DNA from: Flavobacterium sp. LPB0248
Lineage (GTDB): Bacteria > Bacteroidota > Bacteroidia > Flavobacteriales > Flavobacteriaceae
Assembly (NCBI RefSeq): GCF_013388355.1
Contig: NZ_CP058246.1
Coordinates: forward strand, 1,178,001-1,242,000
DNA length: 64,000 nt
Reading direction: 5' to 3'
Shown here: positions 7,865-19,415 of the stretch, piece after piece
How positions within the stretch are numbered: position 1 is the stretch's first letter
Layout: every line of letters begins with the position of its first letter
Program-made: the position numbers and the translations under genes
Notes under the pieces: generated by a model
The model's database searches: none
What the model saw: the letters and a program-made list of their open reading frames with translations, nothing else
What the model was told of the DNA's origin: nothing

Positions 7865-8545
7865 ATGCGAATTGACATTATTACTCTCTTACCTGAATTA
7901 TTAAGAAGTCCGTTTGAGGCTTCAATTATGAAACGTGCCATTGATAAAGGTTTGGTCGAAGTGCATTTTCACAATCTTCGTGATTATAGCACAAACAGAC
8001 AGAAAAGTGTAGATGATTATCCTTTTGGTGGAGGTGCGGGAATGGTAATGACAATTCAGCCTATCGATGACTGCATTACACATTTGAAAAGCCAGCGCGA
8101 ATACGACGAAGTAATTTATATGTCTCCTGATGGGGAAACTTTAAATCAGAAAATGGCAAATAAAATGTCTATGTACGAAAACATTATCATTTTATGCGGA
8201 CATTATAAAGGAGTTGACCAAAGAGTGAGAGACCATTTTATTACAAAAGAAATTTCAATTGGCGACTATGTTTTATCTGGTGGAGAATTGGGCGCAATAG
8301 TTTTATCTGATGCCTTAATTCGATTAATTCCTGGTGTTTTAAGTGATGAAACCTCAGCATTAACAGATAGTTTTCAGGACAATTTATTATCAGGTCCAAT
8401 CTATACAAGACCTGCAGACTATAAAGGATGGAAAGTTCCGGAGGTTTTAACTAGCGGTCACGCGGCAAAAATCGATAAATGGCGTGAAGACAAGGCATAC
8501 GAACATACTAAAAATAGACGTCCAGATTTATTGGAAGGTCATTAA
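7865..8545 (+). CDS. trmD: tRNA (guanine-N1-)-methyltransferase
   Basis: 226 residues, normal for TrmD. It methylates N1 of G37 next to the anticodon, preventing +1 frameshifts, using S-adenosylmethionine bound in a trefoil knot. Visible signatures: [11 protein letters not shown] at the start, [13 protein letters not shown], the knot segment [12 protein letters not shown] and [13 protein letters not shown] start it at ATG 7865, since a TTG at 7829 would overlap the -7 element. It is monocistronic here, not in the rpsP-rimM-trmD-rplS operon of many bacteria; rplS lies 2.3 kb downstream in its own unit. Confidence 0.96.
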   Translation: MRIDIITLLPELLRSPFEASIMKRAIDKGLVEVHFHNLRDYSTNRQKSVDDYPFGGGAGMVMTIQPIDDCITHLKSQREYDEVIYMSPDGETLNQKMANKMSMYENIIILCGHYKGVDQRVRDHFITKEISIGDYVLSGGELGAIVLSDALIRLIPGVLSDETSALTDSFQDNLLSGPIYTRPADYKGWKVPEVLTSGHAAKIDKWREDKAYEHTKNRRPDLLEGH

Positions 8546-8610
8546 AAAAGTGTTCAGTATTCAGCCACAGTATTCAGCCTGATAAAAGTGAGACTGAAAA
8601 CTAGAAAAAA

Positions 8611-9426
8611 ATGAATCTAAAACGCATTTATAATACTCGCAATTATATTGAGACAAATTACAATGAAATTATCTCAATAAGTGATCTTGAAGATATTTCT
8701 AGTTACTCTTACAGAAATTTACAGCGCGTTTTTTATTCTTTGTTTCAAGAAACCATTGGCGCTTACCAGACTCGACTGAAAGTAGAAAACGGATATAAAA
8801 AGCTTTTATATTCTAATGAACAAATTTCAGACATTGCACTTGAAGTTGGTTTTGCTGATGTACAGTCTTTTTCAAAAACTTTTAAAAAACATTTTAAATC
8901 TTCTCCTTCTGCGGCACGAAATCAAAAAGAATTGCTGCTAAATGATTTTCACCCAAAAGAACTTGTTATTTGTATTTTAGAACCCAAAATTGTTTTTGTT
9001 CCCGAAATAATAGCTTATTATTCCAGCTGTAAAACCTCATACATTAATCCTGAAATAGAAACTCTTTGGGATACTTTATTAGAAAATGAAATCACAGAAT
9101 CCATTTCAGACTATTTCGGTATTATTACAGACGATATTTTAATTACCGAAAAATCGAAATGCACGTATGAAGCTTGCATCATTACTGAAACCATTATTAG
9201 AAATCTTCCAACAAAAAAACTTTTTGGAGGTAGATATGCACGTTTTCTTCATCACGGATCTTATGAAACCCTAGAAGACACTTATCAGCAAATTTTTGGC
9301 GGATGGTTTCTTAGTAATGATTTTGAAATATCTCATTTACCAGTTATTGAACAGTACATCAAAAACGATTCAAATTGCAAAACGCCAGCCGATTATCTTA
9401 CAGCTATTTATATTCCTCTTATTTAA
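8611..9426 (+). CDS. AraC-family regulator with GyrI-like effector domain
   Basis: 271 residues. The N-terminal 105 residues contain the two helix-turn-helix motifs of AraC/XylS; the second ends with GFADVQSFSKTFKKHFKSSPS (80-100). Residues about 115-271 form a GyrI-like (SOUL/AraC effector-binding) domain, which binds small, often cationic or amphipathic molecules. The order DNA-binding then GyrI-like is that of Rob/SoxS-related multidrug regulators. It is followed by an agmatine deiminase-like gene 105 bases away. Confidence 0.9.
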   Translation: MNLKRIYNTRNYIETNYNEIISISDLEDISSYSYRNLQRVFYSLFQETIGAYQTRLKVENGYKKLLYSNEQISDIALEVGFADVQSFSKTFKKHFKSSPSAARNQKELLLNDFHPKELVICILEPKIVFVPEIIAYYSSCKTSYINPEIETLWDTLLENEITESISDYFGIITDDILITEKSKCTYEACIITETIIRNLPTKKLFGGRYARFLHHGSYETLEDTYQQIFGGWFLSNDFEISHLPVIEQYIKNDSNCKTPADYLTAIYIPLI

Positions 9427-9427
9427 A

Positions 9428-9444
9428 TTGTCCATTTTGGACAA
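9428..9444. promoter_or_regulatory. inverted repeat TTGTCC-N5-GGACAA, possible operator
   Basis: Lies just after the araC-type gene stop and 88 bases before the agmatine deiminase-like gene. There is no T run, so it is not a standard terminator. A regulator site for the downstream gene is possible but unproven. Confidence 0.35.
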
Positions 9445-9531
9445 CTTCGCAATTACTATTTAGAAATACTTTTGTCCCGTCAAGTTATCGATACAAAAAG
9501 GCACTAAACATTTAAAATTAAATCAACTAAG

Positions 9532-10653
9532 ATGGAAAAGCTTTTTTTAACATTATTATTAATTCCTCTAATCTCTTCTTGTCAAGGAGATGAAATGAAT
9601 ACAATTACAGATAAAATAGAAAATACCGAAGTTATGTATAACATGCCAGAAGAATCGGCTCCACATGAAGGAACTTGGCTTCAATGGCCACATCAATATC
9701 AATATGGAATTGACTATAGAAATGATTTAGATGCTACATGGGTCGCCATGGCTAAATCATTAATAACAAGTGAAAAAGTTTTTATTATTGCCTACGACCT
9801 TGTCGAAAAAAACCGAATTGAAGCTCTATTACAAGAATCAGGAGTCTCATTATCTTCTATAGAATTTAAAATTCATAAAACCGATGACGTTTGGATAAGA
9901 GATAATGGGCCAATTTATGTAAAAGACAAAAACAATCAATTGGTTATTCAAGATTGGGGATTTAATGGTTGGGGCAAAAAAGCAGCTTTTCAAAATTGCA
10001 ATATAATTCCATCAGAAATCGCTACAGAACAAAAAATCACGGTTTTAGATTTAAACAAAACAATGATCAATGAAGGTGGAGCTGTAGAAATAGACGGAAA
10101 TGGCACTTTAATGGCTACCAAAAGTTCGATTCTAAATTCAAATCGAAACCCTGCAATGACGCAGCAACAGGCCGAATCGAATTTTAAAAAATATCTTGGC
10201 GTAACACATTTTATTTGGCTAGACGGCAAAGCTGGCAGGGAAATTACTGATATGCATATTGATGGTTTTGCTCGTTTTGGCAATAAAAATACCATTGTAA
10301 CCATGAATGAAAATGATTTGCAATATTGGGAAGTTCCTCAAAATGACATTGGCACTTTATACAATTCGAAAGATAAAAACGGTAAAAATTTTACTTTCTT
10401 AAAATTGCCATTGTCTAAAAATAATGTTGTGACAACTTACGGTAAAAACTTAGGGTACAAAGGTTCTTATGTAAACTTTTATATTGGAAACACGGTTGTT
10501 CTGGTTCCGAATTATAATGACCCTAACGATATAGTTGCCAATCAGCTAATTCAAAGTTTGTATCCGACTCGAAAAGTAATTGGCATTGATGTTCGCAATT
10601 TATATGCAAACGGAGGAATGATTCATTGTGTTACACAGCAACAGCCGAAGTGA
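9532..10653 (+). CDS. agmatine deiminase / peptidylarginine deiminase-family lipoprotein
   Basis: 373 residues. The signal ends at LISSC17, so the protein is exported and lipidated. It is a guanidine-modifying enzyme with the five-bladed propeller fold: TDDVWIRDNGP supplies Asp119 and Asp124, MHIDGF supplies His242 and Asp244, and GGMIHCVTQQ supplies the nucleophile Cys366. Family members convert agmatine to N-carbamoylputrescine plus ammonia, or deiminate C-terminal arginines as in Porphyromonas. The export signal fits a periplasmic or surface role; which substrate it uses is open. Confidence 0.9.
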   Translation: MEKLFLTLLLIPLISSCQGDEMNTITDKIENTEVMYNMPEESAPHEGTWLQWPHQYQYGIDYRNDLDATWVAMAKSLITSEKVFIIAYDLVEKNRIEALLQESGVSLSSIEFKIHKTDDVWIRDNGPIYVKDKNNQLVIQDWGFNGWGKKAAFQNCNIIPSEIATEQKITVLDLNKTMINEGGAVEIDGNGTLMATKSSILNSNRNPAMTQQQAESNFKKYLGVTHFIWLDGKAGREITDMHIDGFARFGNKNTIVTMNENDLQYWEVPQNDIGTLYNSKDKNGKNFTFLKLPLSKNNVVTTYGKNLGYKGSYVNFYIGNTVVLVPNYNDPNDIVANQLIQSLYPTRKVIGIDVRNLYANGGMIHCVTQQQPK

Positions 10654-10774
10654 GTCTACAGTTTACAGTCTCAGTTTACAGTCTCGGTCTTAACAACGCA
10701 AATCGCGATTGAGACTAAATACTAACCCACAAATAATCAGTTAATTAAAAAAATAGAATTTAGAATTTTATTTC

Positions 10775-10805
10775 TTGGAATTTCATTTTTTTCAAACTAT
10801 ATTTG
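10775..10805 (+). promoter_or_regulatory. rplS promoter, -33 TTG and -7 TATATTTG
   Basis: TTG at 10775-10777 and TATATTTG at 10798-10805 are 20 bases apart, a full Bacteroidota sigma-A-type promoter. The leader to the ATG is about 70 bases. The stretch before it (10654-10700) holds short direct repeats of a CAGTTTACAGTCT type. Confidence 0.75.
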
Positions 10806-10878
10806 CACCCGAATTTGACCAACCTCTGGCGAGATCCGTGAATGTTGCTCTAATATAAAAACCATAATTTAAATTATC

Positions 10879-11229
10879 ATGGCAGATTTATTAAAATTCG
10901 TTCAAGACGAATTCGTTGCTAAAAAAGATTTCCCAGATTTCGGAGCTGGAGACACAATCACTGTTTTCTACGAAATTAAAGAGGGTGAAAAAACAAGAAC
11001 TCAGTTTTTTAAAGGAGTTGTTATTCAAAGAAGAGGTTCTGGTGTTACAGAAACTTTTACTATTCGTAAAATGTCTGGATCTGTTGGTGTTGAGCGTATC
11101 TTCCCAGTAAACTTACCAGCTTTACAAAAAATTGAAATCAACAAGAAAGGTGCTGTACGTAGAGCTAGAATTTTCTACTTCAGACAACTTACTGGTAAAA
11201 AAGCTAAGATTAAAGATAAAAGAAGATAA
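10879..11229 (+). CDS. rplS: 50S ribosomal protein L19
   Basis: 116 residues, the usual length. Recognised from VQDEFVAKKDFPDFGAGDTI, the KEGEKTRTQFFKGVVIQRRG core, VERIFPVN and the basic tail that contacts 23S rRNA at the 30S-50S interface. Transcribed alone from a good promoter and closed by a strong terminator. Confidence 0.97.
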   Translation: MADLLKFVQDEFVAKKDFPDFGAGDTITVFYEIKEGEKTRTQFFKGVVIQRRGSGVTETFTIRKMSGSVGVERIFPVNLPALQKIEINKKGAVRRARIFYFRQLTGKKAKIKDKRR

Positions 11230-11250
11230 TCATTTATCTAAATGTTATAA

Positions 11251-11288
11251 AAAACTCGTTTCAGATTACATGAAACGAGTTTTTTTTT
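11251..11288 (+). terminator. intrinsic terminator of rplS
   Basis: AAAACTCGTTTCA (11251-11263) pairs perfectly with TGAAACGAGTTTT (11271-11283), followed by more T. Confidence 0.92.
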
Positions 11289-11428
11289 GCCTTATATTTT
11301 CACTACTGTTAAAACTGTAATTTTTTAATACCAAAATCATCGATTTAGCAATTTAACGAGCTCGAAATAACAATCTGTTAATTTCATCTTTTCTCTTCAA
11401 AACTCAACCGTTTTCGTTGTGATTTTAT

Positions 11429-11436
11429 TATATTTG
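11429..11436 (+). promoter_or_regulatory. -7 promoter element of icd (TATATTTG)
   Basis: Exact TAnnTTTG match, 75 bases before the icd ATG; the -33 is not clear at normal spacing. Confidence 0.5.
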
Positions 11437-11498
11437 CTCCGCTCATTTTGAGCCGAATATATCTTTTACATCGTTAACTCCTGACGATACGATTATAA

Positions 11499-13730
<2,232 letters not shown>

Positions 13731-13761
13731 TTCAGAATACATTTTGTATTTCTAAATAAGT

Positions 13762-13793
13762 AAAAGGACAACTCGAAAAGTTGTCCTTTTTTT
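13762..13793 (+). terminator. intrinsic terminator of icd
   Basis: AAAAGGACAACT (13762-13773) pairs with AGTTGTCCTTTT followed by TTT. Confidence 0.92.
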
Positions 13794-13872
13794 ATCTTAA
13801 CTTATGTTTAACAAAAATTCCGTAAGAATATGTAGTAAGAATTTGTTAACTATGTAAATCAAAATCAATATA

Positions 13873-16254
13873 ATGATTACAAAAAAGACCTGCACATTTT
13901 TTCTTTTTATTCTTACGATTTTCACCTCATTTGCGCAGGAAAAATTCACTCTAAGCGGAACCATCATTGACAGCAAAAACAATGAAACTTTAATTGGAGT
14001 TAATATCTTTATTCCGTCCTTAAAAATAGGAACTACAACCAACGAATACGGTTTTTATTCCCTTTCTGTTCCTAAAGGAGAATACGAAATCGAAATCAGC
14101 TATGTTGGCTATCAAACCATTCAAAAACATATTTCTTTAAATCAAGACAAAAAAAGCAATTTCTCAATTAAAGAAGGTGGCGAAGAACTGCAAGAAGTTG
14201 TTATTACAGAAAATAAAGGTAAAATAAATGTCAAATCGCCCGAAATGAGCGTAAATAAACTCTCCATTTCAACCATAAAGAAAATGCCGGTTGTTTTAGG
14301 AGAAGTTGACGTTATAAAATCGATTTTGCTACTTCCTGGTGTAACCAATGCGGGCGAAGGCGCTTCTGGATTTAATGTTCGCGGAGGTGGTGCAGACCAA
14401 AATCTCATTCTTTTAGACGAAGCAACAATCTTTAATTCTTCTCACGTTTTCGGATTTTTTTCTGTTTTTAATCCCGATGCTATTAAGGATTTAAAATTAT
14501 ATAAAGGTGGAATTCCTGCACGTTATGGCGGTAGAGCTTCTTCGGTTTTAGAAATCTACCAGAAAGACGGAAGCAGTAAAGATTTCCATATGAATGGCGG
14601 TATCGGAATAATTTCAAGCCGTTTACTGGCTGAAGGCCCAATTGTAAAAGACAAAGGTTCTTTTTTGATTGGCGGAAGAGCTTCTTACGCCCATCTTTTT
14701 TTAAAACTATCTGAAGACAACAAAAATAACTCTGCTTATTTTTATGATTTAAACACCAAACTAAGCTATAAACTTAACGACAATAACAGTTTATATTTAT
14801 CAGGCTATTTTGGACGTGACGTTTTCAGTTTAAACAAAAGCTTTACCAATACGTACGGAAATTCAACTTTAAACCTAAGATGGAATCATTTGTATTCTAA
14901 TAAATTATTCTCCAATCTCTCTTTAATTTACAGTGACTATTATTACGGATTAGATCTTGATTTTGTAGGATTCAATTGGGATTCTGGAATCAAAAACTAC
15001 AATATCAAATACGATTTCAAGCATTATCTTTCAGATAAACTAAAACTAAATTATGGCGTAAACGGTATTTATTATGATTTTAATCCTGGAACCATAAAAC
15101 CAACCGCCGAAGATTCGGGCATAAATCCTGATCAATTAGATAAAAAATATGCTTTTGAACCTTCTATTTATCTGGATGCAGAAAGTCAGCTTTCTAAAAA
15201 AATTACCATTGCTTATGGTTTGCGTTACAGCTTATTTTATAGATTAGGCGCTTCTACTATTAATTATTACGATAATAATCAAGCGGTTGTTTTCAATAAT
15301 GATATGCAGATTTACGAAAAAGGAACACCTACTTCAACAAAGTATTTCAGCCAAAACAAAGTCATTCAGAGTTATGATAATTTTGAACCTCGTTTTTCTC
15401 TTTCTTACCAATTAAATGAAGATCAATCTATAAAAGCGAGTTACAACAGAATGGCGCAATATCTTCAGTTAATTTCAAACACCTCATCTCCTACTCCGCT
15501 GGATGTTTGGATGCCGAGTGATAATTACATTAAACCTCAGCTCGCAGATCAGGTGGCGTTAGGATACTTTAGAAATATTTATAATGATGCCTATTCTTTA
15601 GAAGTAGAAACCTATTACAAGAAAATCCAAAATAGATTAGATTATATCGATGGAGCCGATTTAATTGCCAACAATGCCATTGAACAAGTTATTTTAAACG
15701 GCCATATGCGTTCGTATGGTTTAGAGCTTATGATAAAGAAAAACAAAGGCAAATTTAATGGATGGATTTCGTATACATTATCAAAATCTGAACAGCAGAC
15801 TCCTGGAAGAACTGCTGAAGAAATCGGAATTAACAATGGTCAATGGTACGCTTCAGCTTATGATAAAACTCATAATCTTGCCATTACATCTGCTTATAAT
15901 TTAAACGAAAAATGGTCATTTGGTGCTAACTTTGCTTTGCAGTCAGGACAGCCAGTTACTTATCCGAATGGGCAGTACGAATATTTAGGAATCACTGTGC
16001 CAAGTTACGGTTTGCGAAATGAAAATAGACTTCCTGCCTATCATCATTTGGATATTTCAGCAACCTTAACACCAAGAACAAATAAAGATAGGAATTGGAA
16101 AGGCGAATGGGTATTCAGTATTTACAACCTTTATAATCGCATGAATGCAGCCTCAATCAATTTTCGTCAAAATACGGATACAGGTTTGAATGAAGCTGTT
16201 CAGCTATCAATTTTTGGAATTGTTCCAGCTGTTAGTTATAATTTCAAATTCTAA
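13873..16254 (+). CDS. TonB-dependent receptor with carboxypeptidase-like N-terminal domain
   Basis: 793 residues. Signal peptide residues 1-22 (TIFTSFAQ). Residues about 24-110 form a carboxypeptidase-regulatory-like beta sandwich (GTIIDSKNNETLIGVNIFIP), found on many Bacteroidota receptors. The plug domain follows (ILLLPGVTNAGEGASGFNVRG, residues about 150-170), then a 22-strand barrel ending in VSYNFKF. It should import a large or scarce substrate across the outer membrane using TonB. The partner DUF4249 lipoprotein is 29 bases downstream. The substrate is unknown; SusC-specific features are absent. Confidence 0.93.
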   Translation: MITKKTCTFFLFILTIFTSFAQEKFTLSGTIIDSKNNETLIGVNIFIPSLKIGTTTNEYGFYSLSVPKGEYEIEISYVGYQTIQKHISLNQDKKSNFSIKEGGEELQEVVITENKGKINVKSPEMSVNKLSISTIKKMPVVLGEVDVIKSILLLPGVTNAGEGASGFNVRGGGADQNLILLDEATIFNSSHVFGFFSVFNPDAIKDLKLYKGGIPARYGGRASSVLEIYQKDGSSKDFHMNGGIGIISSRLLAEGPIVKDKGSFLIGGRASYAHLFLKLSEDNKNNSAYFYDLNTKLSYKLNDNNSLYLSGYFGRDVFSLNKSFTNTYGNSTLNLRWNHLYSNKLFSNLSLIYSDYYYGLDLDFVGFNWDSGIKNYNIKYDFKHYLSDKLKLNYGVNGIYYDFNPGTIKPTAEDSGINPDQLDKKYAFEPSIYLDAESQLSKKITIAYGLRYSLFYRLGASTINYYDNNQAVVFNNDMQIYEKGTPTSTKYFSQNKVIQSYDNFEPRFSLSYQLNEDQSIKASYNRMAQYLQLISNTSSPTPLDVWMPSDNYIKPQLADQVALGYFRNIYNDAYSLEVETYYKKIQNRLDYIDGADLIANNAIEQVILNGHMRSYGLELMIKKNKGKFNGWISYTLSKSEQQTPGRTAEEIGINNGQWYASAYDKTHNLAITSAYNLNEKWSFGANFALQSGQPVTYPNGQYEYLGITVPSYGLRNENRLPAYHHLDISATLTPRTNKDRNWKGEWVFSIYNLYNRMNAASINFRQNTDTGLNEAVQLSIFGIVPAVSYNFKF

Positions 16255-16283
16255 AAATAAGTTTAAAGGCTAAAAACATACCT

Positions 16284-17105
16284 ATGAAAAAATTAGTTTT
16301 TTTAATCGTGCTTTTCACATCTTTGTTTTTCGCAAGCTGCGAAAAAGTTGTGGATGTTGATTTAGATACAGCTCCTCCGAAATTAGTAATAGAAGCTGCA
16401 ATTACTTGGGAGAAAGGAACAACAGGAAATGAGCAGACAATAAAGCTGACAACGACAACGGGTTATTTTGAAAATAAAATTCCAACCGTTTCTGGGGCAA
16501 TTATTTATATAGAAAATAGTAAAAAGGAAAAATTTAATTTTATCGAAATTAAAAAGACTGGTCAATATTCATGCATAAATTTTACACCCGTTATCGATGA
16601 ACAATATACGTTAACTGTCATTAGTCGAGGAAATAGATATATTGGAACAGAAACTTTAAAATCAGTAGCTCCCATTACCCGCATAGAACAAAATAATCAA
16701 GGCGGTTTTACTGGAAAAGACATTGAAATAAAAGCTTTTTATACTGATCCTGCCGATGCAGATAATTTTTATTTATACAAATATTTATACTCTAATAAAG
16801 TTAAATCAACTTTCTATGTAGACGAGGATAAATTTTTTAATGGCAATGAATTTTTTAGCCTTTCAGACGATGAAGATTTAATAATTGGAAATGAAATTGA
16901 AATCACACATTACGGGATTTCAAAACAGTACTATAATTATATGAATATTTTGGTCAGCATTGCTGGAAGCACTGTTGGAGGACCATTTCAGTCTCCTCCA
17001 GCAACCGTAAAAGGAAATATGATCAATGTAACTAATAAAGAAAATTATCCGTTAGGCTATTTCTCTCTAAGTGAAACCAGTACAGAAAATTACAAAATTA
17101 AGTAA
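16284..17105 (+). CDS. DUF4249-domain lipoprotein
   Basis: 273 residues. The signal ends at FFASC19. VDVDLDTAPPKLVIEAAITW at the mature start and the later ENYPLGYFSLSE are typical of DUF4249 proteins, which are nearly always encoded just after a TonB-dependent receptor like the one here. They are taken to sit on the outer membrane as the receptor's surface partner, a role parallel to SusD, though no direct function is established to my knowledge. Confidence 0.88.
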   Translation: MKKLVFLIVLFTSLFFASCEKVVDVDLDTAPPKLVIEAAITWEKGTTGNEQTIKLTTTTGYFENKIPTVSGAIIYIENSKKEKFNFIEIKKTGQYSCINFTPVIDEQYTLTVISRGNRYIGTETLKSVAPITRIEQNNQGGFTGKDIEIKAFYTDPADADNFYLYKYLYSNKVKSTFYVDEDKFFNGNEFFSLSDDEDLIIGNEIEITHYGISKQYYNYMNILVSIAGSTVGGPFQSPPATVKGNMINVTNKENYPLGYFSLSETSTENYKIK

Positions 17106-17107
17106 TT

Positions 17108-17590
17108 ATGAAACCTATCATTAGAAACTTAACCGAAAAAAAACTCCTTGGACATTTTATTGAAATGTCTTTTATTGAGAATAAAACTTTTCAATTATGG
17201 AATGGTTTTATGCCAAATCGAAAAGAAATAAAAAATACAATTAATGCCAATTTATATTCTTTAGAAGTTTACGCAGAAAATCATTTTGATAATTTTGACC
17301 CTAATGACAGTTTCCAAAAATGGGCTGCCGTAGAAGTTTCAGATTATTCAACTATTCCAGAAGGAATGCAAACTTTAATTATTCCTGATGGTTTATATGC
17401 TGTTTTTCTTCATTTAGGGCCAGCGACAGAAGCTCATCAAACCTATCATTATATTTTTGCAGAATGGCTTCCAAATTCTGAATATACGGTAGATAATAGA
17501 CCTCATTTTGCTGTAATGAATGAAAAGTATAAAAAAGATGATCCTAATTCTGAAGAAGAAATCTGGATTCCTATAAAAAGCAGAAATTAA
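17108..17590 (+). CDS. GyrI-like small-molecule-binding domain protein
   Basis: 160 residues with no DNA-binding part. The sequence contains the GyrI-like/AraC effector-binding fold: WAAVEVSDYSTIPEGMQTL, GLYAVFLHLGP and the final EEEIWIPIK strand. Stand-alone members bind or hydrolyse small cationic compounds or inhibit gyrase. It starts 2 bases after the DUF4249 stop, so it is probably translated from the same mRNA as the TonB receptor pair, which suggests that the imported ligand might also be its ligand (inference). Confidence 0.8.
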   Translation: MKPIIRNLTEKKLLGHFIEMSFIENKTFQLWNGFMPNRKEIKNTINANLYSLEVYAENHFDNFDPNDSFQKWAAVEVSDYSTIPEGMQTLIIPDGLYAVFLHLGPATEAHQTYHYIFAEWLPNSEYTVDNRPHFAVMNEKYKKDDPNSEEEIWIPIKSRN

Positions 17591-17613
17591 TCAATCGGAA
17601 TTTATCATTAATA

Positions 17614-18192
17614 ATGAATTATAAAAATTACTCTGACAAAGATCTTGAGGAAGCTTATATTACTATGGTTGATTACTCTGGAAAAGCTAGTAAGGAAATA
17701 CTTTTGGAGATAAATAACAGAGGAGGAATTGACGTTTTTTTATCTACTCTGGAATCCAATAAAACTAATAAAAAAGAAATACAAAGAATAACAAAGGAAG
17801 TGTATGATTTGAGTAATGATTATTCTGATTTGGACTTCATAAAACAATTTATAAAATCAGACATATTAGATTCCCATGAATTAAACAATTTAATCGACTC
17901 TAAATTTAATCAACACCAAGCAATTTTAAAAGATAGAGAAGTTAATCAAAAAACAATTTATGGAAGTCTAGCCGGAATGGCATTAGGAATTATAATCAGT
18001 TTAATTTTCTATATTTTGATTATTAACCTTTTAGGAAAATTTATATATTATCCTATTATAGGTGTATATTTCATTTGCTATCGAACTATTAAATTCATAA
18101 CTAAACAAACACGAGATAATACATTTGTATTTCTAACATCACTAATAGGAACAATACTAACATTGATTTGCCTTTTTTCCATTTATCGTTAA
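17614..18192 (+). CDS. membrane protein of unknown function
   Basis: 192 residues. Residues 1-105 are hydrophilic and helical, rich in Lys, Asp and Asn. The C-terminal third holds about three membrane segments (SLAGMALGIIISLIFYILII, an IYYPIIGVYFICY stretch and VFLTSLIGTILTLICLFSI). No known domain recognised. It sits 24 bases after the GyrI-like gene and 12 bases before a DinB gene, so it could belong to the same transcription unit. Confidence 0.7.
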   Translation: MNYKNYSDKDLEEAYITMVDYSGKASKEILLEINNRGGIDVFLSTLESNKTNKKEIQRITKEVYDLSNDYSDLDFIKQFIKSDILDSHELNNLIDSKFNQHQAILKDREVNQKTIYGSLAGMALGIIISLIFYILIINLLGKFIYYPIIGVYFICYRTIKFITKQTRDNTFVFLTSLIGTILTLICLFSIYR

Positions 18193-18204
18193 TTTAAATA
18201 AAAA

Positions 18205-18651
18205 ATGTCAATAGAAACTCTAAAAACACTTTTCAATCGAGATTTAAACAAACTAAAAATCGAAATTGAATCCTATCAAAATGAAAATTCAATTTGGGCA
18301 ATTGATAAGAACATCTCCAATTCGGCTGGAAATCTGTGTCTTCATTTAATTGGAAACCTAAATACCTACATCGGAGCTGAAATTGGCAAAACCGATTATG
18401 TCCGAAATCGTCCTTTAGAATTTTCATTAAAAGATATTCCAAAAGCAGAATTGATTTCAAAAATCGAAAATACGATTAACGTTATCAATAACAGTTTAGA
18501 TTCCTTAACCGAAACAGATTTAGAAAAAATTTATCCGCAGATTATTTTCGAAAAAGAAATGACAACAGGCTTTTTCTTAATTCATCTTTCAACCCATTTG
18601 GCGTATCATTTAGGGCAAATCAATTACCATAGAAGATTGCTTGATTTCTGA
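18205..18651 (+). CDS. DinB-family protein (DUF1572-like)
   Basis: 148 residues forming a four-helix bundle. The metal-binding histidines of the DinB/YfiT group are visible: His in LCLHLIGNL (residue about 52) and the pair in HLSTHLAYHLGQINYHR near the C terminus. Family members bind a divalent metal and include thiol-dependent transferases such as bacillithiol S-transferases; the reaction here is not known. A second DinB-like gene of this type is at 53168. Confidence 0.85.
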   Translation: MSIETLKTLFNRDLNKLKIEIESYQNENSIWAIDKNISNSAGNLCLHLIGNLNTYIGAEIGKTDYVRNRPLEFSLKDIPKAELISKIENTINVINNSLDSLTETDLEKIYPQIIFEKEMTTGFFLIHLSTHLAYHLGQINYHRRLLDF

Positions 18652-18723
18652 TTACAGATTGTAGATTGTAGATTGCAGATTTTACAAGCTTTGAAAAAAT
18701 CTAAAATCTAAAATTGTAAACCT

Positions 18724-18731
18724 TACCTTTG
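18724..18731 (+). promoter_or_regulatory. -7 promoter element (TACCTTTG)
   Basis: TAnnTTTG match 21 bases before the thiamine pyrophosphokinase ATG. Just upstream (18650-18690) are short repeats of a GATTGTAGATTGCAGAT kind. Confidence 0.6.
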
Positions 18732-18752
18732 CATCACATTCAAAAAACACTT

Positions 18753-19415
18753 ATGTCATCACATCATATAGTCCGAGACGATCAAGAACCTGCTTTAATC
18801 ATTGCAAATGGCGCTGCCTGTGATCCAGAATTATTAGGACAATTATTAGAATGGTCACCATTGGTAATTGTTTTAGATTCGGCTATAGAAAGAGTAATTG
18901 AATTAGGTATAAAAGTAGATGTTTTATTGGGTGATTTTGACCGTGGTTTTGACCCTGAAATTTATAAAACTTCGCAATTTCCAATCGAAATCGTCCATAC
19001 ACCCGATCAAGATAAAACAGATTTAGAAAAAGCTTTTGATTATCTTATCGAAAGAAAAATTCCTGCCGCAAATGTCGTTTGGGCAACCGGAAAACGTGCG
19101 GATCATACGATTACAAACCTAACGCAGATTGTTCGCTACAGAGATTTACTCAAAATTGTAATTCTCGACGATCATTCTAAAATATTCTTGCTGCCGACAA
19201 AATTCGAAAAATGGTATACCGCAAAAACACCTATTTCGTTAATTCCAATTGGTGTTGTTAACGGAATTTCTTCAACCAATTTAAAATACGAATTAAACAA
19301 CGATACACTCACAATGGGCTACAGAACCGGAAGCAGTAATTCTGTTGAACAAGACGGAATTGTAACCATAACACATCGCGACGGTGATTTGCTTTTAATG
19401 GAGTGTTTTGATTAA
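18753..19415 (+). CDS. thiamine pyrophosphokinase
   Basis: 220 residues. It transfers pyrophosphate from ATP to thiamine to make the cofactor ThDP. Visible: ALIIANGAACD at the N terminus, VIVLDSA, LLGDFDRG (metal-binding Asp61 and Asp63), HTPDQDKTDLEKAF and the C-terminal beta domain ending VTITHRDGDLLLME. The ATG at 18753 is preferred; an earlier GTG- or TTG-type start would overlap the -7 element. It borders the left edge of the cassette-like array. Confidence 0.92.
   Translation: MSSHHIVRDDQEPALIIANGAACDPELLGQLLEWSPLVIVLDSAIERVIELGIKVDVLLGDFDRGFDPEIYKTSQFPIEIVHTPDQDKTDLEKAFDYLIERKIPAANVVWATGKRADHTITNLTQIVRYRDLLKIVILDDHSKIFLLPTKFEKWYTAKTPISLIPIGVVNGISSTNLKYELNNDTLTMGYRTGSSNSVEQDGIVTITHRDGDLLLMECFD

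Noticed and set aside
9990..10304. Gene antisense to the agmatine deiminase-like gene
   Set aside because: Serine- and isoleucine-rich reading typical of an antisense shadow; the + strand gene has all catalytic residues.
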